Shown here: positions 15,973-23,819 of the stretch, piece by piece
How positions within the stretch are numbered: position 1 is the stretch's first letter
Layout: each line of letters starts with the position of its first letter
From: Terriglobia bacterium
GTDB taxonomy: Bacteria > Acidobacteriota > Terriglobia > Terriglobales > Acidobacteriaceae
Assembly (NCBI GenBank): GCA_020073495.1
Contig: JAIQFD010000005.1
Span: forward strand, 1 to 64,000
Length of the DNA stretch: 64,000 bases
Reading direction: 5' to 3'
Translations under genes and position numbers: made by a program
The notes under the pieces: generated by a model
Database searches by the model: none
Seen by the model: only the letters and a program-made list of their open reading frames with translations
Told to the model about the DNA's origin: nothing

Positions 15973-17415
15973 ATGAAACGCGTTGCCATCGTCGGCGGTG
16001 GGATCAGCGGGCTGGCGGCGGCGTTCTACCTGGAGCGCGAGCGGCGGCGCGGCGCCGAGGTCGAGTACACGCTCTTCGAGAGCGCTCCACGGCTGGGCGG
16101 CGTCATGTGGTCGGACCGCGTCGAGGGCTGCCTGATCGAGGCCGGGCCCGATTCCTTCCTCACCGAGAAACCGTGGGCGAACACGCTCTGCCGCGACCTC
16201 GGCATCGAGGACCAGCTGGTTGGCTCCAACGACGACGCGCGCAAGACCTTCATCCTGCTGAAGGGCCGGCTGGTGCAGATGCCCGACGGCCTGATGTTCA
16301 TGGTCCCCACCAAGCTCCTGCCCACGCTGTTCACGCCGCTCTTCTCCTGGGCCGCCAAAATGCGCATGGCCGGCGAACTGCTTACCCGCCCGCGCGCCAT
16401 GGAGGGCGACGAGTCGGCGGCCGATTTCGTGGCGCGCCACTTTGGCGAAGAAGTTGTGGACCGGCTCGCGGACCCGCTGTTGTCGGGCGTCTATGGCGGC
16501 GACGCTGGATCCCTCAGCGTGAAGGCCGTGCTGCCCCGCTTCGTCGAGATGGAAGCCAAGTACGGCAGCCTGAGCCGCGGCATGTTGAAGGCGCGCAGCC
16601 GGATGAAAGCCGCGATGGCGCAGGCGCCGCCCTCCGAGCGCCGCGGCAAACCGCTGTTCACCTCCATGAAAGACGGCATGCAGCAGCTCGTGGATGCCGT
16701 CGTAGCGCAGCTCGATCCGCGGGCGCTGCGCCTCTCCACCGCGGTGCGCGGACTGCAATTTCGCGACGACCAGTGGCTGGTGCTGAACCAGGGCAGCGGC
16801 CCGGAGCCATTCGACCATGTCATCGTGGCCACGCCCGGGTACGCCGCAGGCGCTCTGTTACAGGAGGTCAGCCCCCGCCTGGCAAACGTCCTCAACGAGA
16901 TCCCGTACAGCTCTTCGGTCACAGTGGCACTGGGCTACAACGCCAACCAGTTCAAGCGCGAGCCCGAGGGCTTTGGCTTCCTGGTCCCCTGGAGCGAGAA
17001 GAAGCGCATGCGCGCCTGTACCTACGTCCACAACAAATTCCCACACCGCGCACCGCCGGAGAAGCGTCTGCTGCGCGTCTTCCTGGGCGGGACCCGCGAC
17101 AAGGAAGTGCTCGCGCTGAGCGACCTGGAGATTCTCAGCACTGTCCGCCGCGAGCTGAAAGAGATCACGGGCCTCGATGCCGAGCCGCGCTTCACTCGCG
17201 TCTATCGTTGGAACCGCGCCATGGCGCAGTATTCGGTCGGACACTTGGAACGAGTGGCGGAGATCGAACGCCTGCGCCGCGAGCTGCGTGGCCTAAGCCT
17301 GGCGGGAAACGCCTTCAAGGGCATCGGCGTGCCCGATTGCGTCCGCACCGGCATGGACGCCGCGGGCGAAGCTCTGGGCGTTTCCCTGACTGCAGAGGCT
17401 CCCGCTTCCCGCTAG
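15973..17415 (+). CDS. hemY: Coproporphyrinogen/protoporphyrinogen oxidase, HemY type
   Basis: This FAD enzyme takes six electrons from the porphyrinogen. The dinucleotide fold is plain at the N-terminus (VAIVGGGISGLAAAFYLER), and the family signature LFESAPRLGGVMWSD follows. The middle LSGVYGGDAGSLSVKAVLPRF and the C-terminal FAD contact (LAGNAFKGIGVPDCVRTG) are as in HemY. The length of 480 is normal. It overlaps the end region of hemH and is certainly in its operon. Start codon ATG has a weak site (GAGTCC). Confidence 0.95.
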   Translation: MKRVAIVGGGISGLAAAFYLERERRRGAEVEYTLFESAPRLGGVMWSDRVEGCLIEAGPDSFLTEKPWANTLCRDLGIEDQLVGSNDDARKTFILLKGRLVQMPDGLMFMVPTKLLPTLFTPLFSWAAKMRMAGELLTRPRAMEGDESAADFVARHFGEEVVDRLADPLLSGVYGGDAGSLSVKAVLPRFVEMEAKYGSLSRGMLKARSRMKAAMAQAPPSERRGKPLFTSMKDGMQQLVDAVVAQLDPRALRLSTAVRGLQFRDDQWLVLNQGSGPEPFDHVIVATPGYAAGALLQEVSPRLANVLNEIPYSSSVTVALGYNANQFKREPEGFGFLVPWSEKKRMRACTYVHNKFPHRAPPEKRLLRVFLGGTRDKEVLALSDLEILSTVRRELKEITGLDAEPRFTRVYRWNRAMAQYSVGHLERVAEIERLRRELRGLSLAGNAFKGIGVPDCVRTGMDAAGEALGVSLTAEAPASR

Positions 17416-17454
17416 GAGCCTGATTCTGCGTGCCAGTCCAGCAGCTGCATCAGG

Positions 17455-17488
17455 TATAGTGGGCGGCGCCAGACCGCGTGAGGACTTT
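17455..17488 (+). promoter_or_regulatory. -10 hexamer TATAGT and ribosome site GAGG before the SYLF gene
   Basis: TATAGT lies 34 bases before the ATG and TGAGGACTTT just before it. A matching -35 is not obvious. This suggests the SYLF gene has its own promoter. Confidence 0.35.
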
Positions 17489-18178
17489 ATGAAAAGAACT
17501 TTACCTTGTTTTCTCGCTTGTCTAGTCGTCATCGTCTTGTCCCTGCCCGCCTGGGGCGGCGACAAGGAGAAGGACGATGAGACCATCAAGAACGCCACTG
17601 CGGTGTTGCAGGAAATGCTCAACAGCAATGCCGTGCCCGCGAGCTTGCTGGCGAAGGCCGACTGCGTCATCGTTCTGCCCAACGTCAAGAAGTTCGGGAT
17701 CGGCATCGGCGGCAGCGGCGGACGCGGCCCGATGAGCTGCCGCACGGGAAAGAAGTTCGACGGCAAGTGGTCGGCCCCGGCGATGTTCAAGATCGGGGGC
17801 GTCAGCGCGGGACTCCAACTGGGCGGCTCGTCCAGCGATTTCGTTCTCTTAGTGATGTCGGAGAAGGGCGTGAACGCCATCCTGGATCACAAGACCAAGC
17901 TGGGCAGCGACGCCACCGCCGCGGCCGGACCCAGCGGCGCCACCGCATCGTCTGTGGCAAATGCCGATGTGCTGACCTACGGACGAGCTAAAGGGCTGTT
18001 CGCCGGCGTGTCGTTGGGCGGCGCCTCGTTGGAGGCGGACAACGACGCCAACAAGCGGATGTACGGGAAACAGCTGGGCGCGCGCGACATCGTGCTCGGC
18101 AACGCCGTTCAAACGCCGGCTGCCGATCAGGGATTGATCACGCTGCTCGACAGCAAGGCCGGAAAGCGCAGTAACTGA
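17489..18178 (+). CDS. Exported SYLF (Ysc84-type) lipid-binding protein (229 aa)
   Basis: A signal peptide occupies residues 1-24, ending in LPAWGG. The SYLF domain then runs to the C-terminus: ATAVLQEMLNSNAVPASLLAKADCVIVLPN, followed by a glycine-rich GIGIGGSGGRGPMSCR, GKWSAPAMFKIGGVSAGLQLGG and the final YGRAKGLFAGVSLGGASLEADNDANKRMYG. SYLF domains bind phosphoinositides in eukaryotes; in bacteria they are secreted, abundant and of unknown role. The protein is full length. It has its own start signals and no operon partner. Confidence 0.9.
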   Translation: MKRTLPCFLACLVVIVLSLPAWGGDKEKDDETIKNATAVLQEMLNSNAVPASLLAKADCVIVLPNVKKFGIGIGGSGGRGPMSCRTGKKFDGKWSAPAMFKIGGVSAGLQLGGSSSDFVLLVMSEKGVNAILDHKTKLGSDATAAAGPSGATASSVANADVLTYGRAKGLFAGVSLGGASLEADNDANKRMYGKQLGARDIVLGNAVQTPAADQGLITLLDSKAGKRSN

Positions 18179-18387
18179 GAAGCCGCACCGCGAACCCGGG
18201 CCCAGCCGTGGCTGTGACGGCGCAGGTCCGCAACGTGTGCCTCTGGAAGGCCGGGACCGCCCGCACCTGGGGTGGAGCGGCTTTGCGGGCGGGAGCCTGC
18301 CGACGAGACCCTGACGCTGAACTTAGAGCAGCGGAAAGATCTCAGAGGACAGGCCGTTCCTGACCTGAACCGCAAGCGCAATCGTAC
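18179..18387. other. Intergenic between two convergent exported-protein genes
   Basis: The only structure is CCGCCCGCA (18257-18265) facing TGCGGGCGG (18284-18292) without a T-run. No gene is seen. Confidence 0.45.
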
Positions 18388-18801
18388 TTACTCTGCCTTA
18401 GTCGTCAGCGGCTTGCCCTTCTCGGCAACGAATACGACTGCCAGCTTCGCCGTGACGTTGCCCTTGTTGATCGCCTGATGGACTTGGCCGGGAGCGACAT
18501 AGAAAATGTCACCGGCCTTCAGAGTCGCATCGGGCTTGCCCGCGAGCTCGAGCAGGATCGTGCCTTCCTGCACGAATACGTACACTTCCGCCGGGTGAGT
18601 ATGTTTCCCCTCGGCAGAGCCAGGGGGCAGTTCGACCGAAGCCATGACCGCCTCGTACCCCGGGGTCTTCATGTCCTGCTTCAATAGAATATTTCTCTTC
18701 ACGGTGGGAGCTTGTGGCGCGTTCTGGGCCTGGATCGCGAATGTTCCCACCAGGACCGCGACGACAAATGCTGCGGCGAATGCTGCTCTCGGCTTTCTCA
18801 T
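18388..18801 (-). CDS. Exported cupin-domain protein (137 aa)
   Basis: The ATG has AAGGAAG five bases before it. Residues 1-26 are a signal peptide ending in IQAQ. The remaining 110 residues form one cupin barrel: motif 1 is GKHTHPAEVYVFVQEG (two His and a Glu as metal ligands) and motif 2 is GDIFYVAPGQVHQAINKG. Such small secreted cupins are frequent in Acidobacteriota and Bacteroidota; the bound metal and substrate are not known. It is a single gene convergent to the SYLF gene. Confidence 0.9.
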   Translation of the reverse strand: MRKPRAAFAAAFVVAVLVGTFAIQAQNAPQAPTVKRNILLKQDMKTPGYEAVMASVELPPGSAEGKHTHPAEVYVFVQEGTILLELAGKPDATLKAGDIFYVAPGQVHQAINKGNVTAKLAVVFVAEKGKPLTTKAE

Positions 18802-18983
18802 GGTTGCTTCCTTGTCTGGATGATCGTGATGCGGAGTCAGGAACGATATGCTCTGGTTCTGTGACTGTCAATGATTTCGCCGCGGCAGCGGAAGGCTGAC
18901 CCGAATACTGTCGGGAAGGCTGGATCGGAACTTGGGCTGCTTTGCGGACGTCAAGAGCGATGGAGAAGGGCTTGAAAAAAAGC

Positions 18984-19014
18984 TGGTCGGCCCTAGAGGA
19001 CGATTTTCGAACTT
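18984..19014 (+). repeat. 31-bp direct repeat, copy 1, before the protease gene
   Basis: It differs from copy 2 at 20078-20108 by one base. The core CCTAGAGGACGATTT also occurs upstream of the PEP-CTERM gene. The reverse complement ends in CCGACCA and contains TTCGAAA, so it faintly resembles a tRNA 3' end. Confidence 0.75.
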
Positions 19015-19130
19015 GGGTAGCTGACGCGGCCTAAAGTCAGCAACGGTGGGTGTCCTGGCCTATTGCATGTGCTTACCCAGTGCTTCGGTGTCAGGTACAA
19101 TCCGGCATGGATTTGCGAACGCGATGCCTA

Positions 19131-20048
19131 ATGAGTGTCAAGCCCTCTTTTCGTGCCATGCGGACCGCTTGGATCGTGGTCGTCGCTCTCGCGTTTGGTG
19201 TCGGCCGCGCGGACGCCACGCTTCAACTCGACACTAAGCACATCCAACGTGCCGTCGGTTTCTTCTATGGGTCGGACGCAAGCGGCCACCCCAACCCTAC
19301 GGCTGAACTGGGAACGGGTTTTCTCCTGCACATACCTAGTGCTCAAAAAATGGGTGCATTTCATGTGGTTTTGGTGACTGCCCGACATGTTGTCGATCCT
19401 GTTTGGGCCTGCGATGGACCTGTAAATCCCGATTTTCTGTTTTTTAGAGTGAACCGGCGAGTTCCGGTTAATGGGATTTCGGTTGAATACATTAAGATTC
19501 AACTCACAAATGAAGGACGTCGACTGTGGTCGCATCATTCCGACGATGCGGTAGACGTGGCAGTGATACAGGTGACGACCGAGCAGTTTCAACCACAGAC
19601 AAACGACGTCGAACCGATAAGATTTCGAGATTTGGCGACACAAGAAGAGCTGGATTCACTGGAAATTGGGGACGCTGTCGTCTCCGCCGGTCTAGTCCCG
19701 CAACTATTTGCTAGATCCGCAAAGAACGTAGCCTTTTTCAAGTTTGGGAACATTTCAGCGATTGGAGAAGAGGAGGTGCAGCGTCCGTGCCGATTGGGCC
19801 GGGGCAGTCGACAGGCGCGCTTGTGGTTCCTTTCAGGTATCTTCATACCTGGCAATAGCGGTTCTCCCATATTCCTCAACCCGGGACTGGCTGGCGTCTC
19901 ATTTTCTAATGCTAGACCAATGGTAATCGGACTTATTTCCGGATCTGTCGAGGGGGCTGCAATCGGAGCCGTCACCTCGTCACAAAGAATATTTGAAGCA
20001 GTCGAGTCTGCGCATGTCTCTGATGTGGATTTGTCGCGTGGCCGATGA
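19131..20048 (+). CDS. Exported trypsin-like serine protease (305 aa)
   Basis: Several in-frame ATGs are possible; this one gives a normal signal peptide with a basic start (SVKPSFRAMR) and the hydrophobic run TAWIVVVALAFGVG. The catalytic triad of a chymotrypsin-type fold can be read: His in VTARHVVD, Asp in DDAVDVAVIQ, and Ser in PGNSGSPIF. The protein probably acts in the periplasm. Base composition is clearly lower in GC than the neighbours, and the gene sits between two 31-bp direct repeats, which suggests acquisition. No partner gene is next to it. Confidence 0.8.
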   Translation: MSVKPSFRAMRTAWIVVVALAFGVGRADATLQLDTKHIQRAVGFFYGSDASGHPNPTAELGTGFLLHIPSAQKMGAFHVVLVTARHVVDPVWACDGPVNPDFLFFRVNRRVPVNGISVEYIKIQLTNEGRRLWSHHSDDAVDVAVIQVTTEQFQPQTNDVEPIRFRDLATQEELDSLEIGDAVVSAGLVPQLFARSAKNVAFFKFGNISAIGEEEVQRPCRLGRGSRQARLWFLSGIFIPGNSGSPIFLNPGLAGVSFSNARPMVIGLISGSVEGAAIGAVTSSQRIFEAVESAHVSDVDLSRGR

Positions 20049-20077
20049 CACGTTTCCGAATCATGAATGCAGGTAAG

Positions 20078-20108
20078 TGGTCGGCCCTAGAGGACGATTT
20101 TAGAACTT
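20078..20108 (+). repeat. 31-bp direct repeat, copy 2, after the protease gene
   Basis: Identical to copy 1 except for one base. The two copies are 1,094 bases apart and enclose only the protease gene. Confidence 0.75.
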
Positions 20109-20247
20109 TCTTCGGTGCGGCAGCTTAGACCCGTTCCCAGACGAGCAACAAGGAATGGCGTGATCATCGATGGTTTGGGTAAGAAAACTCTAACAGGTGA
20201 TCCGGGGAAGTATGGAACAGTTCCCGATCAAGGATCGATCCACTTTG

Positions 20248-20640
20248 TTACAAGGAACGCTCACTCGGTCCCGTGCGCCCCCGACGCGATTTCCACATCC
20301 CAATAGCCACCGCGACAAAAGTGAGGAGCAAACATATGATCCATGCGCTTCCAATGCCGTACCTATCCAGCATTGGTCTGACGCTGAAGTCGTAAAGATA
20401 TAGCGTGATTAGTAGCAAAGTGTAGGCTACAGCAACTAGAACACCGTTCCTGCTTTCGTGCGTTCTCCTGCTTGGCGGAATCCACCGCGTGAAAAGATAG
20501 GAACCGCTCACTAACGCAAAGAGAATCAGCCACCACAGCCAAGTCTTTCCCACCAGGACCAACTTTGGACCAAGATAGTCGGCAAGGAGGAAGTATGCTG
20601 CTATGAACACAAAATCCACGAGTGCAATTAGGAACTTCAT
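20248..20640 (-). CDS. Four-helix membrane protein, unknown (130 aa)
   Basis: The ATG has GGGAG seven bases upstream. Hydropathy shows four helices, at about residues 4-22, 31-50, 68-85 and 97-115, separated by short charged loops, and a basic tail (KSRRGRTGPSERSL). It resembles no family I can name. Its composition is AT-richer than the core. The nearest neighbours are tRNA-Pro upstream and the direct repeat downstream. Confidence 0.65.
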   Translation of the reverse strand: MKFLIALVDFVFIAAYFLLADYLGPKLVLVGKTWLWWLILFALVSGSYLFTRWIPPSRRTHESRNGVLVAVAYTLLLITLYLYDFSVRPMLDRYGIGSAWIICLLLTFVAVAIGMWKSRRGRTGPSERSL

Positions 20641-20753
20641 TCGGGAACTCCCGGAACAAGATTCTGCATCACGCACTGTTGAACATCCTGCATGTACTGT
20701 GGGCGGGTGGCCCAGACAACGCCAGAATGTTACACCTCTCCATGATGGGGGTG

Positions 20754-20784
20754 CCCCACCCAACGCGGTGTTCGTTGGGTGGGC
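20754..20784. repeat. Perfect hairpin CCCACCCAACG/CGTTGGGTGGG
   Basis: The arms are 11 bases with a seven-base loop. It lies just after tRNA-Pro in the direction of transcription, but without a T-run, so it may be an interspersed palindromic repeat as well as a processing or termination hairpin. Confidence 0.6.
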
Positions 20785-20830
20785 GTGATTGTACCTTTGC
20801 GCGACCGCGGTTGATTTACAAAGAAATGAA

Positions 20831-20907
20831 TGGTCGGGACGGCCGGATTTGAACCGGCGACCCCCTGCACCCCAAGCAGGTGCGCTACCAGGCTGCGCTA
20901 CGTCCCG
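20831..20907 (-). tRNA. tRNA-Pro (GGG)
   Basis: On the minus strand the acceptor CGGGACG pairs with CGTCCCG, then discriminator A and an encoded CCA. The D arm GCGCAGCCTGGTAGCGC, the anticodon stem CCTGC/GCAGG with loop TTGGGGT (anticodon GGG) and the T arm GCCGG-TTCAAAT-CCGGC all pair. Confidence 0.95.
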
Positions 20908-20966
20908 ACAGAAGAGGGAGGAAAGACCGCCGGTGTTGCGGTCTGGGGTAACTCTTATTCTACCAG

Positions 20967-21314
20967 CTACAACGCGGCTCCGCCGGGGGAGCGGAAGCCC
21001 TCGATGGCCTCGTCGTCGATGCCGAGCTTCTTGCGGCCTTCGGCGCTGATGCGGCTGGGATGCCAGGGCGGGTCCCACACCACGCGCACGTCGGCCTTCT
21101 CCACGCCGGGCATATTGAGCAGGCTCGTGCGCACGTCGCGGCTGATCTCGGAATGCGAGGGGCAGCCCTGCGCGGTCAGAGTCATTTCCACCGTGACCTC
21201 GCGGCCCTCGAAGACCTCGACGTTGTACACCAGGCCGAGGTCCACGATGTTCAGCGGGATCTCCGGGTCGTAGCAGAAGCGGAGCCGCTCCATGACGTCT
21301 TCTTTGGTCGGCAT
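20967..21314 (-). CDS. SufT/MIP18-family iron-sulfur assembly factor (115 aa)
   Basis: This is a single DUF59 domain: the beginning MERLRFCYDPEIPLNIVDLG with its conserved DPE(I)P and DLGL, a strand VTVEMTLTAQGCPSH with the conserved Cys, and VRVVWDPPWHPSRIS near the end. Such proteins help iron-sulfur cluster delivery; the Cys is the functional residue. The family is widespread as a single gene. The start has no clear ribosome site. The gene runs in the same direction as tRNA-Pro, 60 bases upstream of it. Confidence 0.88.
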   Translation of the reverse strand: MPTKEDVMERLRFCYDPEIPLNIVDLGLVYNVEVFEGREVTVEMTLTAQGCPSHSEISRDVRTSLLNMPGVEKADVRVVWDPPWHPSRISAEGRKKLGIDDEAIEGFRSPGGAAL

Positions 21315-21526
21315 AGACGTACGATTTTACAACGCATGGGGTGGAAGAGCAGCCCTCCGGGTCCGCGGGCGATGACCTTCCTGCAGGAGTGGGGTGCTAT
21401 CGCGGCGCGGGAAGCAAACTCAAGTGACGTTACGCCGGCGCGGGCATCGCCGAATTTCGGATTTGACCTTTTCCACGGGATAGTGAAAACTGCCCGTGGT
21501 TTGCCCCCGCGACACCAACGACATCC

Positions 21527-22219
21527 ATGACGCCACCCGTTGCTCCCAAATCCAAGCCCGTCCCCAAAGTGGCGCTGATCGGGATCGAGCGACCGGCGGC
21601 AGAATTGCTGCGTTCCACCTTCCTACAGTTCAAGATCGAATCGCACGTGCTTACGACCGATCCCGCCGAAGCCATGCACAAGAAGAAATATGAGGGCTGC
21701 GTGGTGCGTCTGGATGACCAAGCGGGGCCGGTGCTGGAGGCGGTGCGGACTTCGGCGCGCAATCGCCAGATCACCATCCTGGGCCTCTGCCACAACCACG
21801 AGGAAGCGATCCGCTATTCGAAGTTCGGCATCAACGCCGTGCTCAAGCTCCCCCTCGACCGCCAGGAAACCATGAAGGCGGTCCGTTCCACGCACCTGCT
21901 GATCCTGCACGAACTGCGGCGGTACGTGCGCCTGCCCATCGTGCTCGAGGTCGTGATGGAAACCTCGACCGGGGTGAAGATCAATGGCATGACGCGGGAC
22001 ATCAGCTACGGCGGCATGTCGGTGAAGGTGCCGACCAAGGTCGGCCCCGACACCGCGATGGAGATCAGGTTCACGCTGCCCAGCGGCGACGCCGTGAAGA
22101 TGCCCGCCAACGTGCTGTGGTTCCATCCCCCGGAACTGGTCGGCCTCCGCTTCGAGTCCACCGACGAGCCGCGCCAGATGGTGCGCCGCTGGATCGACGC
22201 ATACCTGGAAATCGCCTGA
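21527..22219 (+). CDS. Degenerate receiver fused to a PilZ domain (230 aa)
   Basis: Residues 12-118 follow a receiver-like strand pattern (VALIGIER, CVVRLDD, ITILGLCHN, NAVLKLPLD), but the acceptor Asp position is in an altered setting and the Lys near the end is followed by LPLD, so phosphotransfer is doubtful. Residues 123-225 are a PilZ domain: RRYVR fits RxxxR and TRDISYGGM fits D/NxSxxG, the cyclic-di-GMP pocket. It is common in Acidobacteriota and Myxococcota. Effect and partner are not known. It is a single gene. Confidence 0.8.
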   Translation: MTPPVAPKSKPVPKVALIGIERPAAELLRSTFLQFKIESHVLTTDPAEAMHKKKYEGCVVRLDDQAGPVLEAVRTSARNRQITILGLCHNHEEAIRYSKFGINAVLKLPLDRQETMKAVRSTHLLILHELRRYVRLPIVLEVVMETSTGVKINGMTRDISYGGMSVKVPTKVGPDTAMEIRFTLPSGDAVKMPANVLWFHPPELVGLRFESTDEPRQMVRRWIDAYLEIA

Positions 22220-22282
22220 ACAAAGCAGTTAGCATGCAGCGCCCAGCCGCATGCGTTGTCTGGCTGACTGCTGAGTGCTTCT

Positions 22283-22684
22283 TCAGTGCCTCGCCGACAG
22301 GATGCCGAGGATCTCCTTGAGCCCGGCGCGCAGTTGCTTGAGCGAGCCGTGATCGGAGGGGAGGAGAAAGGGGAGCGCGGCCTGCGGTTTGGGCGAGCGC
22401 GATTCCCGGGTCATGAACTGCCGCGCGCCTGCGATGGTGAATCCCTGGTCGTAGAGGAGCTGCTTGATGCGCAGCACGCTCTCCACGTCGCGGCGCCGGT
22501 ACATGCGCTGCCCGGTGCTCGACTTGGTGGGCTTCAGTTGCGGGAACTCCGTCTCCCAGAAGCGCAGCACGTACGCCGGGAGCCGGCTCAGACGCGCCAC
22601 CTCGCCGATCCGGAAATAGAGCTTGTCGGGGATGACGACTTCGGCGGCTTTCTTCTTTGCGCGGGACTTGGTAGCGGTTGCCAT
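22283..22684 (-). CDS. MerR-family transcriptional regulator (133 aa)
   Basis: A basic leader precedes the winged helix-turn-helix: FRIGEVARLSRLPAYVLRFW, then ETEFPQLKPTKSSTGQRMYR and RRDVESVLRIKQLLYDQGFT, the usual MerR pattern. The last 35 residues have no cysteines or dimerisation helix of normal length, so the effector domain is missing or short. Similar proteins occur singly in Acidobacteriota and Deltaproteobacteria. The target is unknown. Confidence 0.9.
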   Translation of the reverse strand: MATATKSRAKKKAAEVVIPDKLYFRIGEVARLSRLPAYVLRFWETEFPQLKPTKSSTGQRMYRRRDVESVLRIKQLLYDQGFTIAGARQFMTRESRSPKPQAALPFLLPSDHGSLKQLRAGLKEILGILSARH

Positions 22685-22870
22685 ACGAAAGCGACGACGA
22701 GGCGTAGCGGGATAGTAGTGCCAGACGCGCGCACGCGCAAGAGAGAAGTCACGGCGAAGGTCGGAGGAGACAAGGGAAAAAGTCGGATGTCGGTAAAGTG
22801 AATGAGGGAAAGCGGGATCGGTCAGCGAGTTCCCGCGCGGGGAGCGGATCCTCGTAGCTTCAATAAACCC

Positions 22871-22902
22871 GCTGAGTACTGAGTACCGAGTGCTGAGTAC
22901 TG
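22871..22902. repeat. Tandem GAGTACT-like repeats
   Basis: Four close copies of GAGTACT/GAGTACC/GAGTGCT follow each other, giving several palindromic GTAC centres. It lies between the MerR gene and the DinB-like gene. Confidence 0.6.
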
Positions 22903-22980
22903 CAATGAAAACGGCCGCCTGGTCGGCGGCCGCGTGGAATTCTCAACAGGCTCCCTGGAACCGCGAGGTCTCGCCTCGCG

Positions 22981-23028
22981 TCAGTGTTTCTTTTTCTTTG
23001 CTTTCTTCTTTTTCACCATTCTCGGCAT
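22981..23028 (-). CDS. Possible Lys-rich mini-protein (15 aa or 12 aa)
   Basis: The frame reads MPRMVKKKKAKKKKH. GGAGGA stands nine bases before the second Met, a good distance, and directly against the first. Such a frame could be a real mini-protein or a chance A-rich run. No more can be said. Confidence 0.25.
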   Translation of the reverse strand: MPRMVKKKKAKKKKH

Positions 23029-23197
23029 TCCTCCGTTGGGACGATCTCCCTGGATTTTCCTGCGGGGCCGCGCCTCGATACCCAATATCTAGTAGGTACG
23101 AGGACTTCTATCCAAGATATTGCGGCGCAATTGCAATCGTGTCAACAGAAAACTTCGCCCCCGCGTTGTGGGAGACGAGTCGGGTAGACTCACGTTC

Positions 23198-23752
23198 GTG
23201 ACAGACGACATCGGAGCACGCTACCTAGACGAAGCGCGGCGCAGCCTGCGCGGAAACAAGCGCCTGGCGGAGGGCGCGCTGGCGCAGATCAGCGATGAAG
23301 AGTTCTTCCGCGCGCCGGACCAGGAGTCGAACAGCATCGCGGTGATCGTGAAGCATATCGCCGGGAATGCGCGCGCGCGCTTCACCGATTTCCTGAGCAC
23401 GGACGGCGAAAAGCCGTGGCGACACCGCGACACCGAGTTCGAGATCGACAAGGACGATACCCGCGCCAGCCTGATGGAGTTCTGGGAGGCGGGCTACAAG
23501 ATCGCCTTCGACACCATCGCCTCGCTCAAGCCCGAGGACCTGAAACGTACGGTGACCATCCGCGGCGCCGAACATTCGGTCCTCCAGGCCATCCACCGCG
23601 CGACGGCGCACTACGCCTACCACATCGGGCAGATCGTCTTTCTGGCCAAGCACTGGCGTGGCAGGGAGTGGAAGACGCTCAGCATCCCGCGCGGTAAGTC
23701 GGACGAGGCGGGGCAGGAGATGGAGCAAAAGCTGCGCGAGCGGGCCAAGTGA
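23198..23752 (+). CDS. DinB/DUF1572-family protein (184 aa)
   Basis: The GTG here gives the length usual for the family; upstream codons of the same frame do not look like protein. A four-helix bundle is expected: RSLRGNKRLAEGALAQISDEEF, a His at VIVKHIAGN, and HRATAHYAYHIGQIVFLAKH with the other metal His residues. DinB-like proteins bind a metal through three His; many are thiol-dependent transferases. The substrate is unknown. The gene lies 67 bases before tdh, on the same strand, perhaps with a shared message. Confidence 0.85.
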   Translation: MTDDIGARYLDEARRSLRGNKRLAEGALAQISDEEFFRAPDQESNSIAVIVKHIAGNARARFTDFLSTDGEKPWRHRDTEFEIDKDDTRASLMEFWEAGYKIAFDTIASLKPEDLKRTVTIRGAEHSVLQAIHRATAHYAYHIGQIVFLAKHWRGREWKTLSIPRGKSDEAGQEMEQKLRERAK

Positions 23753-23819
23753 GGCAAGGCTTGTGGCGAGTGCTAAAATCAGGAGTTTGGCACTCATAAC
23801 GCGCACTTATAGGTGACCG

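Noticed and set aside
20115-20306. HicA-like fragment after the second direct repeat
   Set aside because: Short pieces recall a toxin but no frame joins them and the key Gly-Ser-His motif is not found.
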